Of a stretch of 51,057 bases of DNA, positions 8,113 to 16,082 are shown one piece after another. The stretch covers positions 125-51,181 of the forward strand of contig NZ_JAFB01000051.1 of NCBI RefSeq assembly GCF_000519205.1. The letters run 5' to 3'. Under the pieces are notes generated by a model that saw only the letters and a list, made by a program, of their open reading frames with translations, was not told the origin of the DNA and did no database searches. Origin of the DNA: Amycolatopsis taiwanensis DSM 45107 (GTDB taxonomy: Bacteria > Actinomycetota > Actinomycetes > Mycobacteriales > Pseudonocardiaceae). Position 1 is the stretch's first letter. Every line of letters starts with the position of its first letter. The position numbers were made by a program, and so were the translations under genes.

Positions 8113-8865
8113 ATGAGCGGTCACGACGATCTCAACTTCGGCTTCACCCCCGGCGATGTGCTGCTGGTCAGCGGCGCCGGCAGTGGCATCGGACGAGCCG
8201 TCGCGCTGCGTGCCGCACAGGTCGGGCTCGCCGTCTCGGCGTGGGACCTCAACGAGCGGACGGTCGGTGAGACGGTCAGTGCGATCAGCGATTCCGGCGG
8301 CACCGCGATCGCGGTCACCGCCGACGTTTCCGACAACGCCGCGGTCGAGCGCGGTTTCGCCGCGACCACGCGGAACCTCGGCCCGATCCGCTACCTGGTG
8401 AACAACGCCGGCCCGTCGTCCGCCGTCGAGATGCCGTTCGACGATGGTCTGTTGGCCGGCGTCGGCAGTGTGCGCCGGATGACCGAGACCTGGCTTGCCG
8501 GCGAAGTCCCCGACGGGGCCGCCGTGGTCAACGTCGCGTCGGTGGCGGGCAACTTCCTCGGCACCGAGTCCCCCTGGTACTGCGCGACCAAGGCCGCCGT
8601 CAGCGGCTACACCAGATATCTCGCCACCTATCGCACCGGCCAGGTGCGCAGCAACGCGGTCGCGCCGGGAATGGTCGACACGCCGAGGCTGGCGGGTTTC
8701 GCGGCGAGTGAGGTCGGGAAACGGTCGCTGCAACGCAACCCCCTGCAGCGGATGGCGACCGGCGACGACATCGCGTACGCCACCCTTTTCCTGCTCTCGC
8801 CGCTGGCCTCCTACATCAACGGGGTCGTGCTCCCGGTCGACGGCGGCTGGCTGGTGGCCCAATGA
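8113..8865 (+). CDS. Short-chain dehydrogenase/reductase with intact catalytic motif
   Basis: A 250-residue classical SDR. The cofactor motif is VSGAGSGIGRA (TGxxxGxG class), NNAG is present, and the active site reads NVASVAGN with the Ser, then YCATK (YxxxK). The C-terminal part ends in the usual INGVVLPVDGGWLV. An Asp at the end of strand 2 (AWDLNE) favours NAD over NADP. The distance between NNAG and the catalytic Ser is slightly short for the family. ATG 8113 lies two bases after the stop of the NTF2-like gene and five bases after AAGG; a GTG at 8107 overlapping that stop is the alternative. It probably oxidises a secondary alcohol made by the LLM or epoxide-opening step. Confidence 0.88.
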   Translation: MSGHDDLNFGFTPGDVLLVSGAGSGIGRAVALRAAQVGLAVSAWDLNERTVGETVSAISDSGGTAIAVTADVSDNAAVERGFAATTRNLGPIRYLVNNAGPSSAVEMPFDDGLLAGVGSVRRMTETWLAGEVPDGAAVVNVASVAGNFLGTESPWYCATKAAVSGYTRYLATYRTGQVRSNAVAPGMVDTPRLAGFAASEVGKRSLQRNPLQRMATGDDIAYATLFLLSPLASYINGVVLPVDGGWLVAQ

Positions 8866-9395
8866 CCGAGCCCGGTGAGTTGCGCATTCTCCTGGACAAG
8901 CAGGCGATCCGCGAGGTGGTGATGCGCTACTGCCGCGGCATCGACCGGCTGGACTTCGACCTGGTCCGCTCGGTGTACCACGCGGACGGCGTCGATCACC
9001 ACACCGGATTCGACGGCCCGGTCGACGACTACCTCGCATGGGTGGCTCCGTTGTTGCGTCTTTTCGGCGGCACCACTCATATCGTCGGTAACCACCTCTC
9101 GGAAATCCGCGGCGATGTCGCGGTCGCCGAAACGTACGGCACCGCGGTGCATTGGGGCGACCCGCCATCGGATCCGCGCCGCAACTTCACCACCGGTTTC
9201 CGTTATGTCGACCATATGGCACGGCGGGACGGTCGGTGGGCGATCGTGGAGCGGTTCGCGGTGCGGGAATGGACACACTCCGATGTGGACACCCGGATCG
9301 AGCCGGAGGCGAAGGGGCCCCGCGGCCGGCGTGACGGCCTCGACCCGGTCTTCGAGTTGCGCCGTCGCGTGCTGCCCGAGGAACCAACCGGCTGA
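8862..9395 (+). CDS. NTF2-like (SnoaL-type) protein 2
   Basis: A 177-residue SnoaL_4-type protein: an N-terminal helix LLDKQAIREVVMRYCRGIDRLD, then the strongly conserved SVYHADGVDHH segment, and strands THIVGNHLSEI and RDGRWAIVERFAVREW. The pattern RYCRGIDRxD with a later Asp-His pair is shared by NTF2-like partners of ring-hydroxylating oxygenases and dehydratases. The ATG overlaps the SDR stop (ATGA), so this is the fourth gene of the coupled operon. The C-terminal ~35 residues (EAKGPRGRRDG onward) are basic and extend past the fold. It is distinct in sequence from protein 1, so it is unlikely to be a recent duplicate. Confidence 0.8.
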   Translation: MTEPGELRILLDKQAIREVVMRYCRGIDRLDFDLVRSVYHADGVDHHTGFDGPVDDYLAWVAPLLRLFGGTTHIVGNHLSEIRGDVAVAETYGTAVHWGDPPSDPRRNFTTGFRYVDHMARRDGRWAIVERFAVREWTHSDVDTRIEPEAKGPRGRRDGLDPVFELRRRVLPEEPTG

Positions 9396-9419
9396 TGGCT
9401 TGGCCCCCGCGATCGCCGG

Positions 9420-10880
9420 TCAATCCCCGGCGGCGTCGGGTGCGACGCCACCGGTCGCGGGTTTCCGGCCGTGGCGCATCAACAGCGCCACGATGAGCCC
9501 TACTGCCGCAGCCACCGCCAGGACCAGGAAAGCCTGCTGAAATCCTGCCATACCGTAGATGATCGCCCCGGATTTCGGCACGATCTTCACCACGTCGGCG
9601 GCGATGATCGCCCCGGCTATCGCGCCCGCGATCGACCCCACGCCCTGCTCGACGGTGTACTTCATCGAGGCGCTCACCCCCTGAACCTTCGCCGGCACGG
9701 CCTCGATGACGAGGTTGGCCGCGGCGGCGTAGTAGAAGCCCTGCCCGATTCCCATCAGCGCCCCGAGCACCCAGACCTTCCAACGGTCGTCGGCGAACCC
9801 GGCAGCGACCAGGCACATCGACACCGTCCATCCGGCGGCGCTGATCAGCAAGGCGGTGCGGGGACCGAACCTTCTGCTGAGGAAACCGGAGAGAACACCA
9901 CAGGCGGCCGCGCAGACTCCCATGACCAGCGCGAAGTTGAGGGCGTAGCCCAAGGCGGACAGGCCCAACCCCTGCTCCGCTCCCGGTATGGCGGGCGTAC
10001 GGAGCAGTAGGGGCATGAGCACAGCCTCAGACCCGACGACGAACCCCACCGCCGCGGCGCAGGCCAGCGTCATGGACATGGCCGGCCGGGCCAGCAGTCG
10101 CATGGAGATCAGCGGCTGGCTCTTGCGTCGTTCCACCAGGACGAACACCACAAGGAGCACGATGCCGAGCGCGGCGGCCGGCAGCCGCCACGCCGGCACG
10201 GTGCTGGCGAAGATCAGTGCGCCCACGCCGATCCCCAACAGGGCCGCACCGGTGAAGTCGAGGGTGTGGCTGAGCCGGACGTCCGACTCGGGCACGAACA
10301 GCAGGACCAGCAGTCCGGTGATGACCGCGTAGACCAGCAGGAACCAGAAACCGCTGCGGAAGCCGAAGGCGTCGATCAGCGCGCCGCCGGCGAGGGGTCC
10401 GAGCACCGCGGACGCGCCGAAACCGGTGCCCAGGCCACCGATGCCGATCGGAACCCACTTCGGCGGCAGCAGGTCACGCACCAACCCGTAGCTGATCACC
10501 GTGCCGACCAGGCCGAAGGACTCCAGCCCCCGCCCGGTCAGGAACAGCGCGTACGACGGGGCCAGTGCGCACAGCACCGTGCCGAGCACGAACAGCAGCG
10601 TCCCCAGCAACAGCGTGAGCTTCTTGCCGTGGACGTCGCCCCATTTCGCCAACAGCGGTATCACGACCGCGCTGGCCAGCAGCGGTACCGACTGCACCAG
10701 GCCGATGCTGGTGGTGCCGAAGGCCGCGGCCATGTCCGGCAGGCCGGGCGTGACCACCGTAAATTCGAACGCGAACACCTCGGTGAGCAGTACGAGTAGG
10801 ACGACGATCAGGACGGGATGCCGCCCGTGGTTTGTGGTTGCCTTCGCGGAAATCGCGAGCTCACTACGGTCGAGGGGCAT
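9420..10880 (-). CDS. MFS transporter, DHA2-like, paralogue of the 1578-3053 transporter
   Basis: A 486-residue transporter with about 14 membrane segments and the MFS loop AKWGDVHGKKLT. Shared blocks with the transporter at 1578-3053 include EFTVV.PGLPDMAA, CALAPSYALF, SYGLVRDLLPPK and GFRSGFWF, showing the two are paralogues. ATG 10880 has AAGGAGG nine bases upstream. It is convergent with the NTF2-like gene (24 bases apart, no obvious terminator) and downstream of the TetR gene at 11008-11646 on the same strand (127-base gap), so it may be co-regulated by that TetR. Two related transporters bracketing one catabolic cluster suggests import of one compound and export of another, or handling of two related substrates. 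Confidence 0.87.
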   Translation of the reverse strand: MPLDRSELAISAKATTNHGRHPVLIVVLLVLLTEVFAFEFTVVTPGLPDMAAAFGTTSIGLVQSVPLLASAVVIPLLAKWGDVHGKKLTLLLGTLLFVLGTVLCALAPSYALFLTGRGLESFGLVGTVISYGLVRDLLPPKWVPIGIGGLGTGFGASAVLGPLAGGALIDAFGFRSGFWFLLVYAVITGLLVLLFVPESDVRLSHTLDFTGAALLGIGVGALIFASTVPAWRLPAAALGIVLLVVFVLVERRKSQPLISMRLLARPAMSMTLACAAAVGFVVGSEAVLMPLLLRTPAIPGAEQGLGLSALGYALNFALVMGVCAAACGVLSGFLSRRFGPRTALLISAAGWTVSMCLVAAGFADDRWKVWVLGALMGIGQGFYYAAAANLVIEAVPAKVQGVSASMKYTVEQGVGSIAGAIAGAIIAADVVKIVPKSGAIIYGMAGFQQAFLVLAVAAAVGLIVALLMRHGRKPATGGVAPDAAGD

Positions 10881-11007
10881 GGCGGGGACCCTCCTTGGTT
10901 ACCGGGTGGCTGGGCAGCGCCCGGGTTTGTAGGAAGGTAAGAGCCGTTACACCGCCCCAAGAACGGTGGTCTCACACACCGGGACCCCGCCGGAGGGCGC
11001 CGCGCGG

Positions 11008-11646
11008 TCAGCGCTGCGTTCCGGCCGATGCGGGAGCCGCCAGCAGCGCCACGGCGGTCTCGACGAGTTCCGCCACCGTGCGCTGGGCGTCCTCGGGCGA
11101 GAGCTGCTCCTCGTCGCGCCGCCGCTCGAGGTCGGCCAGCACCCCGACCACGAGCAACTGCAGCTGGCGGATCCGTTCCTGTCGTACCGGAACGGAAAGC
11201 TCCTCAAGGCAAGCCGCGATCATGCGGTGCAGGGCGTACACGCCGCTGGCGAAACCGTCGCGAAAGCTCTCCGGGAACGACTTCCGGGACAACACGTACC
11301 GGTTCGCGAACCGGGCGTACCAGCTCGATTCCTCCGCCTCGCTCACCGACTCGGCCAACGGGAGCACGTATGCCTCGACCAGCGCCCTGAGGTCGCCCTG
11401 GCGCCCGTCCTTCCGGATCTTGCGCAACACCGCCTTCCGGCGCTCGTTCAGCGGCGCCATCCGCAGCTCGTACAAGGAAGCGAGGAGCGAGTCCTTGGTC
11501 CCGAAGTGGTACTGGACGGCCGAGTTGTTGCGGTGTCCCGATGCACTGCCGATTTCCCGCAGCGAGACGCCGTCGATTCCACGCTCGGCGAACAGCCGCT
11601 CCGCGGCGAGGAGGATACGCAACCGGGACTCGCTGTTGACAGACAT
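11008..11646 (-). CDS. TetR-family transcriptional regulator
   Basis: A 212-residue TetR protein. The helix-turn-helix region is GIDGVSLREIGSASGHRNNSAVQYHFGTKDSLL (residues ~19-52, quoted in parts), with the usual Tyr-His-Phe recognition end. The Asn-Asn-Ser-Ala-Val-Gln-Tyr-His-Phe form is common in actinobacterial regulators of lipid or terpenoid catabolism. The ATG at 11646 faces the metallo-beta-lactamase gene at 11706 across 59 bases that contain two tandem ATAAG/CTTA operators, so autoregulation and control of the divergent hydrolase are likely. The MFS transporter downstream on the same strand may share its transcript. Confidence 0.85.
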   Translation of the reverse strand: MSVNSESRLRILLAAERLFAERGIDGVSLREIGSASGHRNNSAVQYHFGTKDSLLASLYELRMAPLNERRKAVLRKIRKDGRQGDLRALVEAYVLPLAESVSEAEESSWYARFANRYVLSRKSFPESFRDGFASGVYALHRMIAACLEELSVPVRQERIRQLQLLVVGVLADLERRRDEEQLSPEDAQRTVAELVETAVALLAAPASAGTQR

Positions 11647-11655
11647 GCCGCCATT

Positions 11656-11697
11656 ATAAGACGCTGTGACTTATCCGAATAAGACAGATTGACTTAG
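11656..11697. promoter_or_regulatory. Two tandem inverted-repeat operators (ATAAG-N9-CTTAT)
   Basis: The divergent region holds ATAAG (11656-11660) ... CTTAT (11670-11674), then 23 bases on ATAAG (11679-11683) ... CTTAG (11693-11697). Each pair is an inverted repeat with a 9-base spacer, and the whole module repeats with a 23-base period. The middle two half-sites also pair as CTTAT-N4-ATAAG. The second operator runs into the AGGAG of the rightward gene (11696-11700). This looks like a two-dimer binding site for the TetR protein encoded alongside. Confidence 0.6.
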
Positions 11698-11705
11698 GAG
11701 CGGCC

Positions 11706-13019
11706 ATGTCCCAGGCGACCACCGATGACTGGTTTGACACGGAGACACATGTGGCCCTGTCCCGGCGTGCGTTCGGTGACATCAACCCGATCCAGAACAG
11801 GCATCTCGCCGCGCGGGAGGTCTCTGCCGGCCATCCCGCCCGGGTCGAGCAGGTGGCCGCTCGCACGTGGATGATCCAGCCGGGCATCTCGAACGTCGCC
11901 CTGTTCGAGACCGACGCCGGGCTACTGCTCGTCGACTGTGGCTGCGCCGGAGACGGCCCCACGCTGCGGGACGCGATCCGCAGTTGCAGCGACAAGCCGC
12001 TGCACACCGTGGTGTTCACGCACGGCCACGTGGACCACGCGTTCGGGCTCTGGGCGCTGTTGGCCGACGGCGAGCGGCCCCGCGTCATCGCTCACCGCAA
12101 CCTGGTGACGCACTTCGACCGATACCGCAAGACAGCCGGGTTGAACACGGTTATCAACTTCCAGGAGCCGGGCGCCAGCGGGCGCGCCTGGCCCAGTGAA
12201 CCCGAGGACTTCCCCCGGCCGGACATGCTGTTCGAGGACGGCTGCGAACTGCGGCTGGGCGATGAACGTTTCGTCGTCCGCCACGCCAAGGGCGAGACCG
12301 ACGACGCCGCCTGGGTATGGGCTCCCGAGCGCAGTGTGATCGCGGCCGGTGACCTGGTCGTGGGCTACCTCCCCAACGCCGGCAACCCCCGGAAGGTGCA
12401 GCGGTACGCCGAGGAGTGGGCCGACGCGGCGGAGGAGATGGCGGCCCTCGCGGCGGAGGTGATCATCACCGGGCACGGGGAGTGCGTGCGCGGCGCGGAG
12501 GCGATCCGCGACGAACTGCTGACCATGTCGGAATACCTGCGGTTCATCGTCAGGCACACGCTCGACGGGCTCAATGCCGGGCTGCTGCCCGACGAGATCG
12601 TCGACTCACTCGCCGTACCCGAACACCTCGCCGGTCATCCGCGATTGCAGCCCCACTACGACCGCCCTGAGTTCATCTGCCGCAACGTGATCCGCCGCTA
12701 CGCCGGCTGGTGGGACCGGTACCCGGCCAACCTGCTGCCCGCACCAATGGCCGACCGGGCGCGAGAGGTCGCCCGCCTCGCCGGTGGTGTGGAGGTGCTC
12801 GCGGCACGCGCGCTCGAACTTGCCGACTCCGACCTGCGGCTGGCGTTCCACCTTGCCGAGTGGGCGTTCCTCGCCGACGAGCAGAACCCGGACGCGCAGG
12901 ACTGCTACGTGCGAATCGGGGATCGACGGCGCGACGCGGAGCAGTCGATCATGGTTAAGCTGGCGTTCAGTGAGCCCGCCCGCCGGGTCGCTGCCGTACG
13001 CGCCCGCCAGCGAGGGTAA
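11706..13019 (+). CDS. Metallo-beta-lactamase fold hydrolase with alkylsulfatase-type dimerisation domain
   Basis: A 437-residue protein. The N-terminal half is a metallo-beta-lactamase domain with the metal motif THGHVDH (residues 105-111), a mid-domain HAKGETDD segment, and the later AAGD and TGHGE motifs that supply remaining ligands. The C-terminal third (from about residue 290) matches the alkylsulfatase dimerisation domain: YDRPEFICRNVIRRYAGWW and a helical WAFLADEQNPDAQ segment. Proteins with this layout hydrolyse alkyl sulfates (SdsA/BDS1 group) or related esters; this one is shorter than SdsA (~650) and lacks its C-terminal sterol-carrier-like domain. AGGAG lies five bases before ATG 11706. 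It is controlled by the divergent tandem operators. A sulfate or other ester substrate is inferred only. Confidence 0.8.
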   Translation: MSQATTDDWFDTETHVALSRRAFGDINPIQNRHLAAREVSAGHPARVEQVAARTWMIQPGISNVALFETDAGLLLVDCGCAGDGPTLRDAIRSCSDKPLHTVVFTHGHVDHAFGLWALLADGERPRVIAHRNLVTHFDRYRKTAGLNTVINFQEPGASGRAWPSEPEDFPRPDMLFEDGCELRLGDERFVVRHAKGETDDAAWVWAPERSVIAAGDLVVGYLPNAGNPRKVQRYAEEWADAAEEMAALAAEVIITGHGECVRGAEAIRDELLTMSEYLRFIVRHTLDGLNAGLLPDEIVDSLAVPEHLAGHPRLQPHYDRPEFICRNVIRRYAGWWDRYPANLLPAPMADRAREVARLAGGVEVLAARALELADSDLRLAFHLAEWAFLADEQNPDAQDCYVRIGDRRRDAEQSIMVKLAFSEPARRVAAVRARQRG

Positions 13020-13078
13020 GGCCGATCCCGGCACCCCTGGCGGTCATCCCGGTGTTTCGCTCGCGTCAGAATACGGTC

Positions 13079-13903
13079 ATGCAGCTGAAGAAGACCTTTC
13101 GATGGCGGGACCGGTCAGTGGCGTGGGACAAGATCGGTGCCGGCCCAGCGGTCGTGATGTGCCACGGCACACCGTGGTCGGCACAGCTGTGGGTGCCCTT
13201 CGCCCGGGCCTTGAGCGCGGAGTTTTCGGTCTATCTCTGGGACATGCCCGGTTATGGGCAGTCGTCCAAGCACGCCGGGCACGCCGTGGATCTCGGTACC
13301 CAAGCCGAGTTGCTGACCGATCTGCTGGCCTACTGGGGCCTGGACCAGCCGCATGTGATCGCCCATGACTACGGCGGGGCCGTCTCGCTACGGGCGCACC
13401 TGCTGCATCAAGCGCGGTACTCGTCGCTGTGTCTGGTCGATGTGGTGGCGCTGCGGCCGTGGGGGTCGGACTACTTCCGGCTCGTGGCCGCCAATCACGA
13501 GGTGTTCGCCGCGCAGCCCCCGGCGGTGCACCGTGGTGCGCTGGAGGCCTATATCGCCACCGCGACCCATCGGGGACTGTCGAAGGACCAGCTGAACACC
13601 TTGACCACGCCGTGGCTGTCCTCCGACGGGCAACCTGCCTTCTACCGGCAGATCGCCGCGGCCGACGAGCGATTCACCGACGAGATCCAGGATCGGTACG
13701 GCGAGATCGACCTGCCCGTCCTGGTCATCTGGGGCGCTGCGGACACCTGGATCCCGGTCGATCGAGCGCACCAGTTGGCCACGACGATTCCCGGGGCAGC
13801 ACTGGAGATCATTGACCAGGCAGGGCACCTGATCCACTACGACGCGCCCGTCGAACTCGCGGTCGCGCTGCACCGGTGGCTGACCCGCCAACTCCAGCGG
13901 TAA
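13079..13903 (+). CDS. Alpha/beta hydrolase with Asp nucleophile (haloalkane dehalogenase/epoxide hydrolase class)
   Basis: A 274-residue hydrolase. Oxyanion motif HGTPW at 29-33, DMPGYGQS at 55-62, nucleophile elbow H-D-Y-G-G with Asp97, acid region IWGAADTW and catalytic His in QAGHLIHYD. Asp in place of Ser at the elbow puts it with haloalkane dehalogenases, fluoroacetate dehalogenases and epoxide hydrolases; HGTPW fits haloalkane dehalogenase and C-C hydrolase-like groups. ATG 13079 is preferred; a GTG at 13052 is in frame and neither has a good ribosome site, so the message may be leaderless. It follows the metallo-hydrolase gene by 59 bases on the same strand. It is a second Asp-nucleophile hydrolase in the island beside the one at 594-1577, with little similarity to it outside motifs. 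Confidence 0.8.
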   Translation: MQLKKTFRWRDRSVAWDKIGAGPAVVMCHGTPWSAQLWVPFARALSAEFSVYLWDMPGYGQSSKHAGHAVDLGTQAELLTDLLAYWGLDQPHVIAHDYGGAVSLRAHLLHQARYSSLCLVDVVALRPWGSDYFRLVAANHEVFAAQPPAVHRGALEAYIATATHRGLSKDQLNTLTTPWLSSDGQPAFYRQIAAADERFTDEIQDRYGEIDLPVLVIWGAADTWIPVDRAHQLATTIPGAALEIIDQAGHLIHYDAPVELAVALHRWLTRQLQR

Positions 13904-13969
13904 GCCCACGGCACGTGCGTTCGCCCGTGCGGGACCGGTGGAATGTGACACCCGTCGAACCATGCGGCT

Positions 13970-13989
13970 GCCACCCCCGGTGCGGTGGC
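13970..13989. terminator. Possible bidirectional terminator hairpin
   Basis: GCCACC (13970-13975) pairs with GGTGGC (13984-13989) across an 8-base loop, between the convergent hydrolase and GntR genes. There is no T-run on either side, so this is a weak, GC-only candidate. Confidence 0.3.
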
Positions 13990-13996
13990 TCGAAGG

Positions 13997-14671
13997 TCAA
14001 ATGATCGCCCGGATCGCTTTCTCGAACCCGACGACATGCGCATGCGCGCGCTTTTCCGCACTGTCGCCGTCGCCAACGGCCACCGCACGGAGAAGCCCGG
14101 CGTGCTCGCCGATGTGCCGGTCGAAGTCGGTCATCCGGTCGATGAACAGGCAGAAGATCCGGGTGGCGAGGTTGTGGTAGCGGACGAGTGTGTCCTCGAG
14201 GTGTGGATTGCCTGCCGCGCGGTAAATCTCCCGGTGTACCCGGAGATCCCACTGCATGAGCTCGTTGCGTGCCATCGAGCGCACGTCGGTGCCGGCTATC
14301 GTCTCGGCCAGTTCGTTGATCTTGGTGCGGACCGGCTGCGGGGCCTTCTCCGCGGCACGGCGGGCGGCCAGCGGTTCAAGCTGCACCCGGATCTCCGAGA
14401 TGTGGGCCAGATCCGTGATGTCCACCCCGGTCGCGAACGTCCCCCGGCGCGGATACGACACCACCAGCCGATCCACCTCGAGGCGTTTGAGCGCCTCGCG
14501 CACGGGCGTGCGGCCGATGCCGAGGGATTCGGCCAGCGCCAGATCGTCGATGGGTGCCATCGGCGGAATCTCCAGCATGATCAACCGGTCCTGAATGTCG
14601 GCATAGGCGCGCTCGGCCAGCGACATCGGAGCCGATTGGAGCTCTTGCGGCGCAGCGGTCACGGGCAACAT
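13997..14671 (-). CDS. GntR-family regulator, FadR subfamily (FCD domain)
   Basis: A 224-residue regulator. The winged helix (residues ~20-85) contains DDLALAESLGIGRTPVREAL followed by KRLEVDRLVV and the wing YPRRGTFATG. The C-terminal all-helical FCD ligand domain shows the metal-site pattern: an RVQLEPLAARRA helix, DLRVHREIYRAAGN, and a late HIGEHAGLLRAV with His residues. Start ATG 14671 is taken; a GTG 24 bases upstream and an ATG at 14626 are in frame. FCD-GntR proteins respond to carboxylic acids. It is convergent with the alpha/beta hydrolase and divergent from the small gene at 14873. It may belong to the catabolic island but has no structural gene in its own operon. Confidence 0.85.
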   Translation of the reverse strand: MLPVTAAPQELQSAPMSLAERAYADIQDRLIMLEIPPMAPIDDLALAESLGIGRTPVREALKRLEVDRLVVSYPRRGTFATGVDITDLAHISEIRVQLEPLAARRAAEKAPQPVRTKINELAETIAGTDVRSMARNELMQWDLRVHREIYRAAGNPHLEDTLVRYHNLATRIFCLFIDRMTDFDRHIGEHAGLLRAVAVGDGDSAEKRAHAHVVGFEKAIRAII

Positions 14672-14771
14672 CCTAGTCCACTGAAAACCATTCACTCACA
14701 TACGACTCAGCTGGAACTGATATCCCAGTCCCGGGGTCACCGTTCGATGGCGGCTCCGACGTCTCGGCGTC

Positions 14772-14815
14772 TTGACAGCGGACCAACATGAGGCCACTAT
14801 CAACCAGTAGGTTGA
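14772..14815 (+). promoter_or_regulatory. Promoter and operator of the 14873 gene
   Basis: TTGACA (14772-14777) followed after 17-18 bases by CACTAT/ACTATC is a plausible sigma-70-type promoter. Overlapping its -10 end is TCAACC-AGTA-GGTTGA (14800-14815), a perfect 6-bp inverted repeat with a 4-base spacer. A repressor bound there would cover the promoter. Which protein binds is unknown; the divergent GntR protein is one candidate. Confidence 0.45.
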
Positions 14816-14872
14816 ATAACTTAGGGTTATAGATGAGCACGGACCTGCTCGATTCACGGTAAGGAATCGGAG

Positions 14873-15307
14873 ATGACCACGAATCCCGCCCTGCAACCGC
14901 TGGAACTCCTCGTCGGCGACTGGGAAATGGACCTGTTCAACGCCGAGTTCCTGCCCGACCCCGAGACGAGGGTGCGTGGTTCGGCCACCTTCGCCTGGGT
15001 CGAACAAGGCGCTGCCCTGGTGATGCGCCAAGGCGACAACGCGACCTGGATCATCGGCCGGGACGACTCCGCCGACGACTTTCACGTGCTGTACTCCGAC
15101 AACCGCGGCGTTTCCCGGGTCTACCGGATGACCTTCGACGGGCACCGATGGACGCTACAGCGGAACACAGCCGAGTTCTCCCAACGCTTCGAAGCCACCA
15201 TCGGCACCGAGGGCACCACCATTGAAGGCCGCTGGGAGAAATCCTTCGACGCAGGCGAGAACTGGCAACACGACTTCAACATCAATTACACGAAAACAAC
15301 GCCCTGA
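14873..15307 (+). CDS. DUF1579-like small beta-rich protein
   Basis: A 144-residue soluble protein. It starts LQPLELLVGDWEMD, the LxxLxGxW opening shared by DUF1579 and lipocalin-like (nitrobindin-type) proteins, and continues as a run of short beta strands: RGSATFAWVEQGAALVMR, DDFHVLYSDNRGVSRVYRM and a final WEKSFDAGENWQHDFNINY. No signal peptide or membrane segment. The family is often annotated as a hypothetical protein; a small-molecule-binding beta barrel is the structural expectation. AAGGAATCGGAG lies just before ATG 14873. It is divergent from the GntR gene and has its own operator-like repeat. Specific function unknown. Confidence 0.65.
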   Translation: MTTNPALQPLELLVGDWEMDLFNAEFLPDPETRVRGSATFAWVEQGAALVMRQGDNATWIIGRDDSADDFHVLYSDNRGVSRVYRMTFDGHRWTLQRNTAEFSQRFEATIGTEGTTIEGRWEKSFDAGENWQHDFNINYTKTTP

Positions 15308-15319
15308 AAGCTCACACCA

Positions 15320-15937
15320 TCAAGGTAGGTGCAGTTCGTTTTCGGGCCAGGGCAGCACCGTCAGCCCGGGCCACTGCTCGCGCCATCGCCGGATCTTGGT
15401 CTCGTAAACGTCACGGGGAGCCTGCCCGGGGTTGGGCCGGACCACGAGATTGAACACGTCGGCCAGACCGTGCGGCGCGTAGATGCGCCACTGATCGTCG
15501 CCATCGAGCCGGACGCCCAGGCAACAGGTCGTTGCCGCGAACGAGTCGATGGCCGCCTCGGTGGACGGGTAGGGCGGACACGGCACGCCGAAATGATCCT
15601 CGTACCACAGGTGGACTCGCGCCTCGTTGCGAATCTCCACGACGGCCGGCAGATCACCGAAGACGCGGTTGCCTGCTTGGATGACCTCGTTCTCGGCTTC
15701 CCAGCTGAGGTCGGAACCGTCGAAGTAGAACAGGTCGTAGTCCTTGATGCCCTCGCTCGGCGGCCGGTTGGTGACCACGTTCCACACGGTCTGGAACAGG
15801 CAGCCGGCGGTCAGGTACCAGCCCGGAAGAGCAAGCGTCGCCGCGCGATCGAGCACCTCCATGAGCAACTCGTTGCGCCTCAGCGCGGTGCGGAGTGCTT
15901 CGAGTTGCTCGGTCACCGGGAGCCGGCTGATCCGCAT
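15320..15937 (-). CDS. Nucleotidyltransferase family protein (NTP_transf_6)
   Basis: A 205-residue protein of the nucleotidyltransferase-like family PF06042. The core is WYLTAGCLFQTVWN followed by GIKDYDLFYFDGSDLSWEAE, which provides the paired acidic residues of the fold; a later VEIRNEARVHLWYEDHFG and CCLGVRLDGDDQWRIYAPHGL complete the family pattern. The ATG at 15937 follows a short AT-richer leader. The family is widespread in bacteria with no settled substrate. It is convergent with the 14873 gene (13 bases between stops). No partner such as a toxin or antitoxin is visible beside it. Confidence 0.8.
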   Translation of the reverse strand: MRISRLPVTEQLEALRTALRRNELLMEVLDRAATLALPGWYLTAGCLFQTVWNVVTNRPPSEGIKDYDLFYFDGSDLSWEAENEVIQAGNRVFGDLPAVVEIRNEARVHLWYEDHFGVPCPPYPSTEAAIDSFAATTCCLGVRLDGDDQWRIYAPHGLADVFNLVVRPNPGQAPRDVYETKIRRWREQWPGLTVLPWPENELHLP

Positions 15938-16082
15938 TGCGTATTTCTAGCAGCACCTGATCACGAAAAAGCGAAAGCGCCTACGCGGCGTTATGGGCCC
16001 GCCGGGGACGGTGCTTGCGACAAGATTTCCCCCGGCCCTGCAGTTCACCCCGCCCGACGAACGGGATTTCCTCACCACGCAA

